64,000 nucleotides of DNA, from assembly GCF_000236905.1 (NCBI RefSeq), contig NC_016523.1, positions 620,001 through 684,000 of the forward strand, in the 5' to 3' direction. Origin of the DNA: Tetrapisispora phaffii CBS 4417 (taxonomy: Eukaryota; Ascomycota; Saccharomycetes; Saccharomycetales; Saccharomycetaceae). Below are positions 29,333-39,181 of the stretch, one piece after another (position 1 is the stretch's first letter; the number at the start of each line of letters is the position of its first letter). Under the pieces are notes generated by a model that saw nothing but the letters and a program-made list of their open reading frames with translations, did no database searches and was not told the origin of the DNA. The position numbers were made by a program, and so were the translations under genes.

Positions 29333-29540
29333 GTACGTTTGGCCTTTTTTCACTTCCCTTTTACCCTAATATTTTTGTAGAGAGGGAAGGTATATATATA
29401 AGTCTGAGTGACAGTTCTAACAATGTATAAACCCAGACATTTTGTAAAGTTTCATTTTTTTCAAAAATTACGGAATGGAGAACAGAGAAAAAAGAGACAC
29501 ACAATATTTTGTTAGGCCGTTTTGGTGATTGAAGAAAAAG

Positions 29541-29558
29541 GATGCGATGCGATGCGAT
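29541..29558 (+). repeat. GATGC pentamer array
   Basis: GATGCGATGCGATGCGAT, about three and a half units, between the YGR117C-like gene and RPS23. It shares the GATG core with the nearby CATCT array. Confidence 0.85.
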
Positions 29559-30203
29559 TACTTAGAATCAGTAACAACTGCTACGCGGCAATAAATGAGA
29601 TCATTGCCAGGTAAAGTGGGTGTGTTGAGCTAATAACGTACTTGGTTTCATTCACTTTGCTGGGACAGAACGGTAGTGTTTCAGCCTAGCTCACAACATT
29701 TCCTTCTAAATTTGCATGTGGTTTCGGTTCAAGACCCAGTAAATTGGCAGGTACTAGTGCCAAGTTTCAGTCTAAACTGTACGCAAGACGGTAAACTCTC
29801 GTAACTAATCTGAAAATTATTACTTTTAGTTTCTTCTGCTCACATCCATCACCTGAAAAAAAATATTCACTATAGAGTTAGCATAGCATGTCTGGTAAAT
29901 ACCTACCTTCATCAGACGAAAAATTTGGTGATAAGGAAATGTTACTTAGCATCGTCGTTTTAACTCAGTTTACATGCACACTATCATGCTTTGCCGTCTG
30001 CCTAAATCTTGTTTCCAACCAGTCAATCAATCTCTTAGTCTGTAATAATTCAAAATTTGTTCATATTAACTACCAAGAAAAATTACTATCTCTCTATATT
30101 AAAATGTAAATGTTAGTGTATATATAAGAACTGGATCTTATATTGATTTAGACATTAAGTTCCCTTGCATTAATACACCAAGAACAATTAAATATAACCA
30201 AAG

Positions 30204-31301
30204 ATGGGTAAAGGTAAGCCAAGAGGTTTGAACTCCGCCAGAAAGTTACGTATCCACAGAAGAAACAAGTATGTTAAACAATTTATTATTTAATTTTATT
30301 GATATATTTCTAATGGGGTGTATCTGTTTTATTTCGATTATTCGAATAGTACATGACTGATGAGTTGAGTTGAGGGAATGTCACACGTTGTGAATATATG
30401 TATTTCACAGGGAATGGAAATCATCAAAATTTTATTTTCATCTTTATAACAGTATATTGATGGATCGAAATTCGGAAGCAAATATTAAGTGGTAAAGGTT
30501 TTATCAGTAAGTGATTGGGAAGAGAGGTGAGAAGATTACAAGGAATCAAGTCAATGAGAGGGATTGTAATGAACACTGGAATCTATGCTTTGCTTTTAAG
30601 AGCTTTCCCATTTTTGTGAAGTTATATGTTCAGATGCGTTTAAGACAATACAGATTTAGAAGAGGCGATTATAGCAAATAAAAGCCTACGAAGATAAGAT
30701 TCAAAGTGAACTATTTTCTTTATTGCAGGGAGTTTAAATATATTAGTGAAAGACATACCCATATATATCTTGACTAAGCAGATCCATCGGGTTGCAATGT
30801 CTGAAATAAATGGCGCACCTTAACAGTATATCATGATATCGTTTTTTTATGTATCAAAAATTTACTAACATTTTCAATCATTAATAATACAAACAACTGT
30901 TATGTTATTGATGAACTATTTTATACAGCCGTTGGGCCGAAAACAACTATAAGAAGAGATTATTGGGTACTGCCTTCAAATCTTCTCCGTTTGGTGGTTC
31001 TTCTCATGCTAAAGGTATCGTTTTAGAAAAGATCGGTATTGAATCCAAACAACCAAACTCTGCTATCAGAAAGTGTGTCAGAGTTCAATTAATCAAGAAC
31101 GGTAAGAAGGTTACTGCTTTCGTTCCTAACGATGGTTGTTTAAACTTCGTTGATGAAAATGACGAAGTCTTATTAGCTGGTTTCGGTAGAAAAGGTAAGG
31201 CTAAGGGTGATATTCCAGGTGTTAGATTCAAGGTCGTTAAGGTCTCTGGTGTCTCTTTATTAGCTTTATGGAAGGAAAAGAAGGAAAAGCCAAGATCATA
31301 A
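30204..31301 (+). CDS. RPS23: 40S ribosomal protein S23 (uS12), one intron
   Basis: Spliced as 30204-30268 joined to 30929-31301, giving 145 residues, the yeast length. Exon 1 encodes [21 protein letters not shown] with the split codon AA|C. Exon 2 begins [13 protein letters not shown] and ends KEKKEKPRS. uS12 lies at the decoding centre of the 40S subunit; the conserved KQPNSAIRK loop, whose proline is hydroxylated in eukaryotes, is present. Signals: 5' GTATGT, branch point TACTAAC at 30863-30869, 3' CAG at 30926-30928. S. cerevisiae has two copies (RPS23A beside YGR117C, RPS23B beside SPN1); this gene has both neighbours, so it stands at the junction of the two tracks. Confidence 0.99.
30269..30928 (+). 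other. RPS23 intron (660 nt)
   Basis: Starts GTATGT, branch sequence TACTAAC at 30863-30869, ends TACAG. 660 nt, long compared with the rest of this compact region. I looked for box C/D snoRNA signals: a CTGATGA at ~30357 resembles a C box but lacks the purine, and no paired D box with a terminal stem was convincing. Confidence 0.95.
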
Positions 31302-31747
31302 TCATGTCGAATTAAGATTTTCCATTTTAATTTCACGTTTTTAGTTTTAACAAGATAAATTGGTAAACTTATATAGTTATACTCTGTCTTCTAATAACAA
31401 ATACAAATTTTCATAAATATCAAATCAAGCTAATTGTGTTCTTTAGTTTATATTATTTCAAACATAATTACAATTGTTAATCTTAACATGTTTAATTATC
31501 GTTAACTTAAAATTGCTCGACTTTAATCAATTGTTATGCTCTGAAAATCTCTTATAACGTCTTCTTAAATTATAATTCATTAAAACGAATACAAATATTT
31601 ATATATATATAGACAGTTTAATTGGTATTTTTATAAGTAAAAACAGACCAGTTTTAAAGTTTGAAAGGAAATCTATATGTTACATTTGTTGATCTAGTCC
31701 TGAAAATTGATGCTAACCAAAATACTTTAATATTTTATTGAATTGGC
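31302..31747. other. Convergent intergenic RPS23 / SPN1
   Basis: 446 bp, AT-rich, both genes' 3' ends. No gene or distinct motif seen. Confidence 0.65.
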
Positions 31748-32860
31748 TTATTTTGATTTCTTAGATTTATTTAATCTGGAAATCAATCTTTTGTATGTTT
31801 CGCTATTATTTAATGAAGAACCGACACCATTTGATCTTAAATTACTAGATAACGCACCAGCATTACTTACAGGAGCATATTTATAATCTGTCGTGGTTTG
31901 AGCTGGGGCAGCAGCTCTACCTCTCCTAGCAGCAGCATCTTCATATAATGATTGGGCTGAGGAACCTTCACTTCTAGAGCGTGGTTCTTCACTACCATTC
32001 TTCTGCTTCTTTCTATTTTTAGCATTGTCTAAAGCTGATTTCTTTCTTAACTTTTCTGCATCAAACTCTAATTTTAAAATTCTCTTATCTCTATAGTTAT
32101 CAGATGCACCAATGATTGGTCTCGTCCATTCTGCTATTAGTTTTTCTGCTATTCTAGGTAATGGTGCTTCAACACGTTTTGATTTTGTATAAAAGATTAC
32201 AACTCTACCAAGACCACTTTCCTTCAAATGTTCAGTCTTAATTGGTAATTTATTCAATGCAGCAAATAAAGACTTTTGAATTTCAAAGGATGGTAGAGAT
32301 CCATCAGGTAGTGGTTCCAGCCATATTCTCACACTTTGTAATAAATTATTATCCAAAATAGTATCAGCCAAATTAGCTTTTGATAGAATGCTAACAACTT
32401 TTGGTAATAGTTTAACTTTTTGTACAGCAATTAAACTCTTATCATTGGTTTCAATTCTTTTATTCAATGTTTCAATATCCATCTGTGCAGCAATATTCAT
32501 TTCATCTTTTAACCTTAAGATTTTTTCATCTAAATACTGTTCTAAATCATCTTCATCTTGTCTAGATCTTCTTACTTTTGGTTTCTTCAAAAGTTTATCT
32601 AGTTTGTCTTCTAATTCCTTACGTGTTCTCGTAGCCGAATCTAGTTCCGCATCATTTGATAAATTACCACTGCCAGCAGTTACATTATTGCTACCTGGCA
32701 TTTGGTTAATTTTATTGATATCGACATCACTGTCATTATCAGAACCATCAACGTCGATATGTTTGCGCTTCCTCTCTACTCTAACATTATCTTCATCACC
32801 ATCACGATTTTGCACAACAGCAGGTTGTTCGACATAAGTGGCACTTTCTACAGTCTCCAT
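31748..32860 (-). CDS. SPN1: Transcription elongation factor Spn1/Iws1
   Basis: 370 residues from ATG at 32860 (S. cerevisiae Spn1 410). Spn1 binds Spt6 and RNA polymerase II and acts in chromatin-linked elongation. The N-terminal third is acidic and disordered (DVDGSDNDSDVDINK). The central folded TFIIS N-terminal-like region starts around VRRSRQDEDDLEQYLDEKI and continues through QMDIETLNKRIETNDKSLIAVQKVKLLPKVVSIL and LLQSVRIWLEPLPDGSLPSFEIQKSLFAALNKLPIKTEHLKESGLGRVVIFY. The C-terminal tail is Lys/Arg-rich and ends NKSKKSK. Convergent with RPS23 and divergent from TOM5, as on chromosome XVI. Confidence 0.95.
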   Translation of the reverse strand: METVESATYVEQPAVVQNRDGDEDNVRVERKRKHIDVDGSDNDSDVDINKINQMPGSNNVTAGSGNLSNDAELDSATRTRKELEDKLDKLLKKPKVRRSRQDEDDLEQYLDEKILRLKDEMNIAAQMDIETLNKRIETNDKSLIAVQKVKLLPKVVSILSKANLADTILDNNLLQSVRIWLEPLPDGSLPSFEIQKSLFAALNKLPIKTEHLKESGLGRVVIFYTKSKRVEAPLPRIAEKLIAEWTRPIIGASDNYRDKRILKLEFDAEKLRKKSALDNAKNRKKQKNGSEEPRSRSEGSSAQSLYEDAAARRGRAAAPAQTTTDYKYAPVSNAGALSSNLRSNGVGSSLNNSETYKRLISRLNKSKKSK

Positions 32861-33314
32861 ATTATATATGATTATTTTGAAACTGCCAATAAAGACAAAT
32901 ATACACCTATGTTTTTCTTATGGCTCTTCTCTTGTAACAACTAAGTGTGGAAGCAAAACAGCAATTATAATCACAAGTAATACACTTATATATGACAAAT
33001 ATATTTAACTTTTAAATAAGTTTTACCTCTAACTTGTTCAATAGTTTATTACTTTTCGTTATTTTTTTCATTTTGGTTTCTTATTTTATATACCGGCGTT
33101 GAAATTAATATCAAAAAATAATAAATATTGTCACTTTTATCACCTTTTAGTATCAAACGAACTATTATATAATGATATAATGAAGAAGTCATGTTCAGTA
33201 TAATTTGAAAAGAAGAACCTGTCATTTACATTTACAATTAGATTATTCAGCTGTTTTTTTTGTTAAATATTGTACATAGATTTACAAGATAAAAACATCA
33301 CAGACTCGAGAAAA
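32861..33314. other. Divergent promoter region SPN1 / TOM5
   Basis: 454 bp, very AT-rich. No gene or specific motif recognised. Confidence 0.6.
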
Positions 33315-33467
33315 ATGTTTGGCTTACCACAAGGAGAACCTTCTGAAGAAGAGAAACAACTACACCAACAACAAACCAATGCCACTGTCAGAAATTCATT
33401 ATGTGCAGCTGCATTACTATGGGTTTCACCAATGGTTTGGAATTTTGTCAAGAAACAATGGAAATAG
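33315..33467 (+). CDS. TOM5: TOM complex small subunit Tom5
   Basis: 50 residues, the same length as yeast Tom5. The ATG at 33315 is chosen because the family starts MFGLPQ; upstream in-frame codons (from 33270) are not conserved. Tom5 is a tail-anchored subunit of the outer mitochondrial membrane translocase, next to Tom40, and passes preproteins to the pore. The N-terminal half is acidic (EPSEEEKQ) and faces the cytosol. The C-terminal half (NSLCAAALLWVSPMVWNFV) is the membrane anchor, with a basic end (KKQWK). Confidence 0.97.
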   Translation: MFGLPQGEPSEEEKQLHQQQTNATVRNSLCAAALLWVSPMVWNFVKKQWK

Positions 33468-33899
33468 TTCCATTGTAACGATGAAAGCGGTATGAAGAAG
33501 TGTTTTTAGCATATAGTAATTATTTTGTACTTAATTATATCAATCATGTAAATATATTATTATTAATAGATAACTGTGGTCAATGTACCTTTAATTTTGT
33601 CTTCTTAAGTTAAAATGTTTAACTTTTAACTATATAGAATTAACTATCGAGATTAATTACATATTTGATTCTTAATTTTGCTTGAAAAGTACAACCTTGT
33701 TCTGAATGATAATAAAATTGAAACAACTTATGTTTAAAGTAAAGCAAAGTAGATGGAATGAATAAATATATTTGAAGCAATCGGATTTCGATATCAGTGT
33801 TAAAGGTAAATACTTTTGTTGTTTAGGGATTTTGATTATTACCATCACTTGTAATTACCACAGGTCGAAGATCAGAATCAGAGTATAGTAACTAAGTCG
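33468..33899. other. Intergenic between TOM5 and MSS18
   Basis: 432 bp, AT-rich; MSS18 promoter. Nothing distinct seen. Confidence 0.6.
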
Positions 33900-34730
33900 A
33901 TGTTAAAGAAGTTTATACAGAACAATTGTTTGGTATTCAATTATCGATTAAGGTACAGAAAATTATCTTCTCAAAATGAACTATATGTAATGAGACATGT
34001 TACAAAGAGATTAAGTGAATTTGGTAAGCTGTTGTATGTTAAACCTAATTTTAAGACAGTGGAGTCTAGTATCGGTAATAAACCGAGCAGTATCGATGTA
34101 GTAATAGCAAGTTCGAATCTAGAATCTCTTTCTAGAGTTCTTTTCAATATAAAGGCTATTCAATTACCTAATTTAGCTTCGGTTAAACCTATATCTCACC
34201 TGAATATTGAATCTGCAGATTGCGAGAATAAACAGTCATTGGCCGATTTAACCAATGATAACCATGAATATCTGGAATCAGTAGAGAATAGTCTACTAGA
34301 AGAATGGTCTAAGTACAGCTTTCCATCAGGAAATACTACTATGAGAAATTATGAAGCTTCAAACTCAATATGTGAAATAACACTAGATAACACAATATAT
34401 TTCAATTCATTTCCTTCAAAGATTACCAAATTAGATTTAGAGGCGTCGAATAAAGAAACTGATAGTATTTCATTTAACAAATATAGAATTGACTATTTTA
34501 TAAATCAAAATCGTTTTGAAAAGTTGCATGATCCCAGATTGCAGAAAGACTCTTATCAATCTTCATTAAAGGACTCATTAAAATTATTCCCATATTTATT
34601 TAAAGATTATGAGACTCTACCAGGTTCTCTAAAAAAATGGATGAGTAGTATTGATCAAGAAGGACATGGTACTGAAATGTCAGATAGGGAGAAGCACTCT
34701 CTTGATATATTATTTCATGGATTCAAATAA
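33900..34730 (+). CDS. MSS18: Mitochondrial splicing factor Mss18
   Basis: 276 residues (S. cerevisiae Mss18 ~268). In yeast Mss18 is needed for efficient splicing of the COX1 intron aI5-beta. The protein has no recognisable domain. The N-terminus (MLKKFIQNNCLVFNYRLRYRKLSSQ) is basic and amphipathic, a good mitochondrial presequence, with RKLSSQ near a possible cleavage site. The C-terminal part (LFPYLFKDYETLPGSLKKWMSSID...SLDILFHGFK) is the most conserved-looking. The assignment rests on length, targeting and its place between TOM5 and the YGR122W/LOA1 genes. Whether this species keeps the intron is unknown. Confidence 0.75.
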   Translation: MLKKFIQNNCLVFNYRLRYRKLSSQNELYVMRHVTKRLSEFGKLLYVKPNFKTVESSIGNKPSSIDVVIASSNLESLSRVLFNIKAIQLPNLASVKPISHLNIESADCENKQSLADLTNDNHEYLESVENSLLEEWSKYSFPSGNTTMRNYEASNSICEITLDNTIYFNSFPSKITKLDLEASNKETDSISFNKYRIDYFINQNRFEKLHDPRLQKDSYQSSLKDSLKLFPYLFKDYETLPGSLKKWMSSIDQEGHGTEMSDREKHSLDILFHGFK

Positions 34731-35095
34731 TTGTCAACAAAAGAGACGGTTCTCTTTATCAGTACCCCTAGTCATCGTGTATAACTCTGGTTTTCACATA
34801 ACCTTTATATCCACTAACAGTAAATAATAAATAATAAATAATATTCCAGCAAATATATTCCCAATTCCTTCTTAAATAGATATGATATTCATGGTTTTTG
34901 AGATGTCCTCTTAAAATCTCAAACCCTTCAAAAATAAAAATCATCAATTCGATTTTGTTTCAGGAAAAGATTAAATAGATCGTGTTTAAAGAACCCAATG
35001 ATTTCTGAATAGTGAATTAAAGAGTAATCAATTAACCCAAATAATATCTCAGATATAACTGCTTTAAGGATACATTATTAGAAAAATAGTATTCC
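34731..35095. other. Intergenic between MSS18 and the YGR122W-like gene
   Basis: 365 bp, AT-rich, with a short AATAAAT repeat near 34822-34842. No gene seen. Confidence 0.6.
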
Positions 35096-36355
35096 ATGTC
35101 TAAACGGAAGCTTAACTTATTGAAACTTCCACTTCAATTGGAGGAGCACAATCAATATAGTTCAAGCTTAACAAATGAAGCACTATTCTCAAGAAACAAT
35201 GCAATCAGAGAAATCAACTCTGTGTTGTTACATAAAACCCATCAATTATCAGTATGCGATTCGTTGATTAAATATGCAAGTGAATTGCTGACTTTATTGT
35301 CCAATGATGAATATAGAAATTCTCTATCGACAGAAGTTTCTGAACTAGTTAAAATAGAGCTAGTAATTACTGTTGTTAACGCAGCACATGTTTACAAGGA
35401 AATATCTATCGATACAATGCGTAGAGCTTACAGCTCAGAAGCAAAAGATGCCTTTTGGAGTACTAGCGGTGTTTACTTGACTTATGGCTTAGGGTTATTA
35501 GAATTTCTGTTACAGGAGCAAAATCAGTTTCAAATAATTAAAATTGACCAAGAATATTATGAATTGATAATAAGTATGGAATCAGAATTTAAAGTAATAC
35601 AACAGTTAGGCATTGTTACATTAACTCTATCAAGATTAAGAAAAAAAATGTATAATGATTCTAAAGATGCTGTACTAGATTTTCAAAATGAAGATATAAC
35701 TGAATTATCAAAAAATAGTAACTTATATGCCAAGTTGGTAATAGGATGCATTGACTATGCGAAAACGCTTCGTTCTAGTAAACATATAAATAAGGTATTG
35801 GTCACATATTTAGAGGCCCTTGCTTTTTTATTACTTTCTATGGATCAATTTGCGAAGGATGAAACAGGAATTGCTGTTGGCATGATTGAGGAATCATTTG
35901 AAAAGATGTCAAACTTTATCAGCAACACTAAACTTCATGATTCCGTACTTCTTAAGTCAAGGAAAAGGGATAAATTAAAATCAATGTTTCAAAAAAAGCA
36001 AAGCTCTACTGAAGCAAATTCAATCAATTTAGATAAAAATTCAAAGTTAAGCACAATACTTCAAAGACAATTACCAATCATGCAGAAGGAAAAGTTAAGT
36101 CCTTTGTTAGAGAATACCATAGACGACTTTTTGCTACCACTCAGTACGCTATTGTATTATAGATACAAAAAAACAAATGATACCCTATTCTTCAAACCAA
36201 TTATCAATGATCATAGAGAATTGTTATCACTCTTCCCACAAGGCAAATCTCCAGATCTGGCTGGTTCCAAATGGTACTTTAACAATAACGAAATCCAACT
36301 AATGACTGAGGCATCAAAAGTATCACCTAACAAAGTAAATATCACATATTTTTAG
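35096..36355 (+). CDS. YGR122W-like protein, PalC/BRO1-type, ESCRT-linked pH signalling
   Basis: 419 residues (S. cerevisiae YGR122W ~402). This family is the yeast counterpart of Aspergillus PalC, a BRO1-like-domain protein that connects ESCRT-III (Snf7) to Rim101/PacC activation in alkaline pH and ion response. It is all-helical with no enzyme motif. Typical stretches: SKRKLNLLKLPLQLEEHNQYSS, KDAFWSTSGVYLTYGLGLLEFLL, KLVIGCIDYAKTLRS, YLEALAFLLLSMDQFAKDETGIAVGMIEESF and the C-terminal SPDLAGSKWYFNNNEIQLM. It lies between MSS18 and LOA1, on the chromosome VII track. I am fairly sure of the family and less sure of the role. Confidence 0.82.
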   Translation: MSKRKLNLLKLPLQLEEHNQYSSSLTNEALFSRNNAIREINSVLLHKTHQLSVCDSLIKYASELLTLLSNDEYRNSLSTEVSELVKIELVITVVNAAHVYKEISIDTMRRAYSSEAKDAFWSTSGVYLTYGLGLLEFLLQEQNQFQIIKIDQEYYELIISMESEFKVIQQLGIVTLTLSRLRKKMYNDSKDAVLDFQNEDITELSKNSNLYAKLVIGCIDYAKTLRSSKHINKVLVTYLEALAFLLLSMDQFAKDETGIAVGMIEESFEKMSNFISNTKLHDSVLLKSRKRDKLKSMFQKKQSSTEANSINLDKNSKLSTILQRQLPIMQKEKLSPLLENTIDDFLLPLSTLLYYRYKKTNDTLFFKPIINDHRELLSLFPQGKSPDLAGSKWYFNNNEIQLMTEASKVSPNKVNITYF

Positions 36356-36467
36356 ATAATACTTTAACAAGAAATATAATCATATATAAAGCATTCCATT
36401 GCATAACATCTGCATTCCAACTCCGATTAAAAAAGTTATCTTCTTCTTATCTATATAATAACACAAT

Positions 36468-37328
36468 CTATTTACGTCTATAATTATTGTATTCCTTGAT
36501 GAACTTTCTTTTAGCATTCAAATCCAAAGTCTTAGATATTAATTTATACTTTCCTCCATCACATAATGAGACTCTTATTAAATCTAAATCTGGTTTCAAA
36601 GATACGTCATTCATCCTGCATTTATAGTTAATACCTTTCGATAAACATTTTATAATATATTTGAACGTGGAATTGATACCTAGCGGTGTGACCAAAGAAC
36701 TATTAACTTTTAATTGAATGACTTTGATGTCAAACTTATTGGACTCTATTATCTCATCCAACACTGTTTGTTTCATGTTAAATGGTAAAACACTCTTACC
36801 ATTAGAACATGTACCTTCGGCTAACATATAAATTACTGAATCGTTATAATCTGCCAAATTATTAACCTCTTTTCCATATTCTTTGACATTCAGAGAATCG
36901 TTTGCAATAAATTTAATCAATTGGACCAAATTCAATATATAAATTGTTGATTCATCCGGCACACAAAATATCACTTTATTTCTTTGTGCAATTAAAGTTA
37001 ACAATATACCATCTAATATGGATGTGATATTTGCAAAATATAAAACATTGATATTTGGATAATGCTTTTGTGGATTCACTTCACTTCTTTTTACACCTTG
37101 CACAGCAACCTCATCTTTCCAGCTAAATAATACTTTTAATAACACAGCCAATAATAATTTATTCTTGGTTAGAAGGTACAGAAAAATTATTGGAGAGGTT
37201 AGAATAACTTTGACCAGCAAAACGACAGAATAGAGTATGCACTCAATCAAATTAGGTTCCTTTATGGCAGATGGTAAAAATGGGGCAATGCCAGTACCTT
37301 TATCTCTCCAATCTGTATATTTTTCCAT
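36468..37328 (-). CDS. LOA1: Lysophosphatidic acid acyltransferase Loa1 (Vps66)
   Basis: 286 residues from ATG at 37328 (S. cerevisiae ~300); the open frame extends to a TTG at 37367, which I reject because the family starts MEKYTxWRDxGTGIAPFLP. Yeast Loa1 acylates lysophosphatidic acid with oleoyl-CoA on lipid droplets and ER. Two hydrophobic segments are near residues 27-70. The PlsC motif I (HxxxxD) is degenerate: the segment reads NITSILD, with Ile at the His position. Motif III is present as AEGTCSNGKSVLPF. Head-to-head with TAZ1, another PlsC-superfamily acyltransferase, across 575 bp. Confidence 0.92.
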   Translation of the reverse strand: MEKYTDWRDKGTGIAPFLPSAIKEPNLIECILYSVVLLVKVILTSPIIFLYLLTKNKLLLAVLLKVLFSWKDEVAVQGVKRSEVNPQKHYPNINVLYFANITSILDGILLTLIAQRNKVIFCVPDESTIYILNLVQLIKFIANDSLNVKEYGKEVNNLADYNDSVIYMLAEGTCSNGKSVLPFNMKQTVLDEIIESNKFDIKVIQLKVNSSLVTPLGINSTFKYIIKCLSKGINYKCRMNDVSLKPDLDLIRVSLCDGGKYKLISKTLDLNAKRKFIKEYNNYRRK

Positions 37329-37903
37329 TGTACAATTCAACTGTAACGTTCTTTTTTTCACTAACAAGTTGGCTTTTAGTTATCGATGTTTATAGCTGGT
37401 AATACTTTAAATCAAATGGCAAAAAAAGCCTAAAATGTTGATATGCATCAACTAATTAACAAGCAAACGAGTCCTGAATACAACCCGAGCTCAAAGTTAA
37501 TTGATGAACCAATTATTGATTCAACAATTTTCAATGTTGTTATATAACAGTCTTTTACAATTTTCGAATTTTTATGTTCGCACTCTTAATCTATCGGAAT
37601 AACTAAACCTTCTCACAATGAGAAGTGACTTTATTTGATATGTAAAAGTACCTTAAATAATACAAATGAACATTAGTATATAAAATAATGTTTCCAAGAA
37701 GAACATGTTTTCAGTAAGTATACACCAGGAGTATTTATCACATTTACTTACCGAAAACCTCTGACAATTGTGATAGGGTTTCGTATATTGACAATTTTTT
37801 AAGAGGGACTCAACTTTTTATCAGGTACCTATCCATATATTAATTTTAAAACAGGGAAACCATACACTTATATATAAGCAGTCCCTTTGTACACCGTTCG
37901 AGT
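37329..37903. other. Divergent promoter region LOA1 / TAZ1
   Basis: 575 bp shared by two acyltransferase genes. TATATATAAG near 37869-37878, ~25-35 bp before the TAZ1 ATG, looks like a TATA box, but so close to the ATG it would give a very short leader. No other motif recognised. Confidence 0.6.
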
Positions 37904-39010
37904 ATGTCACAATCAGATGTTCTCCAAAGAGGAGATGATTTTTTGATGCAATATCCTAGAAATTCCAAAGTATGGAAGATGTTCTCACATTTTACATGCT
38001 TATTTACTGTTGGTGTATCAAAACTAATAATTACCTCTTTGTACAATGTTGAATTAAATCATTTCGATAGGCTAGAGAGAGCTATTGACAAAGCACATGA
38101 TCAAAACAGAGGTATAATGACTGTGATGAACCACATGTCTGTCATAGATGATCCATTCATCTGGGCAGTCTTCCCATGGAAAACATATCGTAAATTAGAT
38201 AATATTAGATGGTGTTTAGGTGCTCACAATGTCTGCTTTACAAATAAATTTATATCCACCTACTTTTCATTAGGTCAAACTTTATCTACAGAAAGATTTG
38301 GCGCTGGTCCATTCCAAGGCTCAATCGATGCCACAGTTAGATTGTTGAGTCCAGATGAGACTTTAAAAAACATGGATACTTTGAAGTCTCACTTCAAGAT
38401 GAACAGGCCTGCCTGGGTACATGTATACCCAGAAGGATTTGTGTTACAACTGCAACCACCTTTTTCAAACTCAATGAGATACTTTAAATGGGGGATTACT
38501 CGGATGATCTTAGAATCAACTAGACAGCCTGTTATTGTACCCATATTCACAACTGGTTTTGAAAATATTGCTCCTGAAGATACGGCAGAATCACCAGTAG
38601 ATAGGTACTTACCTGCAGGATATGGAACCAAAATAAATGTTACTGTCGGTAAGGAAATTGATGAACATGTAATAGAAAACTACAGAGCGGAATGGAGTGC
38701 ATTAGTCGAAAAGTATAAAAATCCTGACTCCCCCCATGACTTAACCGATGAACTGAAATGGGGCAAGGAGGCCCAAGAGTTGCGAAGTAGAGTTGCAGCT
38801 ACGTTAAGAGAGAATGTAGCTAAGATTCGTCACGAAGAAAGAGGCTTCCCACAAGAAGATAAACGATTTAAATCTCCACAATGGTGGAAAAGATACACTA
38901 CCACTGAAGGTGCTTCTGACCCAGACGTTAAATTTATAGGTAAGAACTGGGCTATAAGAAGACTTCAGTCATGTTTGACAGGCAAAGAATCTAAAGATTC
39001 CAATAAATGA
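37904..39010 (+). CDS. TAZ1: Tafazzin, cardiolipin transacylase Taz1
   Basis: 368 residues (S. cerevisiae Taz1 ~381). It remodels cardiolipin acyl chains (lysophosphatidylcholine/phosphatidylcholine:monolysocardiolipin transacylase) on mitochondrial membranes facing the intermembrane space. PlsC motif I is intact as NHMSVIDDPFIW (His-x4-Asp). HNVCFTNKFISTYFSLGQTL and ERFGAGPFQGSIDATVRLL follow, then motif III in VHVYPEGFVLQLQPP and motif IV near VIVPIFTTGFENI. A hydrophobic membrane-anchoring segment lies ahead of motif I (~25-50). The C-terminus is basic and polar. All catalytic motifs are present, so it should be active. Confidence 0.97.
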   Translation: MSQSDVLQRGDDFLMQYPRNSKVWKMFSHFTCLFTVGVSKLIITSLYNVELNHFDRLERAIDKAHDQNRGIMTVMNHMSVIDDPFIWAVFPWKTYRKLDNIRWCLGAHNVCFTNKFISTYFSLGQTLSTERFGAGPFQGSIDATVRLLSPDETLKNMDTLKSHFKMNRPAWVHVYPEGFVLQLQPPFSNSMRYFKWGITRMILESTRQPVIVPIFTTGFENIAPEDTAESPVDRYLPAGYGTKINVTVGKEIDEHVIENYRAEWSALVEKYKNPDSPHDLTDELKWGKEAQELRSRVAATLRENVAKIRHEERGFPQEDKRFKSPQWWKRYTTTEGASDPDVKFIGKNWAIRRLQSCLTGKESKDSNK

Positions 39011-39181
39011 CATTCAACTTATATTTAAGAAAAATTAAAACAACTTGTTAATATTTTAGAAAATGTAAAAATATCTGTAATGCCATGGGATATTAAAATA
39101 ATCCCTTAAATATGAGAAAAATAATTAGTTACATACATATTTCCAGTTATGTATTTAATTAATTTAATTAATTTATTACAT

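Larger units (their letters stand above)
29173..30203. other. Divergent promoter region YGR117C-like / RPS23
   Basis: About 1 kb. It holds two pentamer arrays (CATCT at 29315-29331 and GATGC at 29541-29558, listed separately). GTGGGTGTGTT at ~29617-29627 is a partial Rap1-like match on the minus strand, as might serve RPS23. A 73-codon frame at 29888-30109 has no family features. Confidence 0.6.

Noticed and set aside
29888..30109. 73-codon frame upstream of RPS23
   Set aside because: Lies in the promoter or leader zone, low similarity to any family known to me; probably chance.
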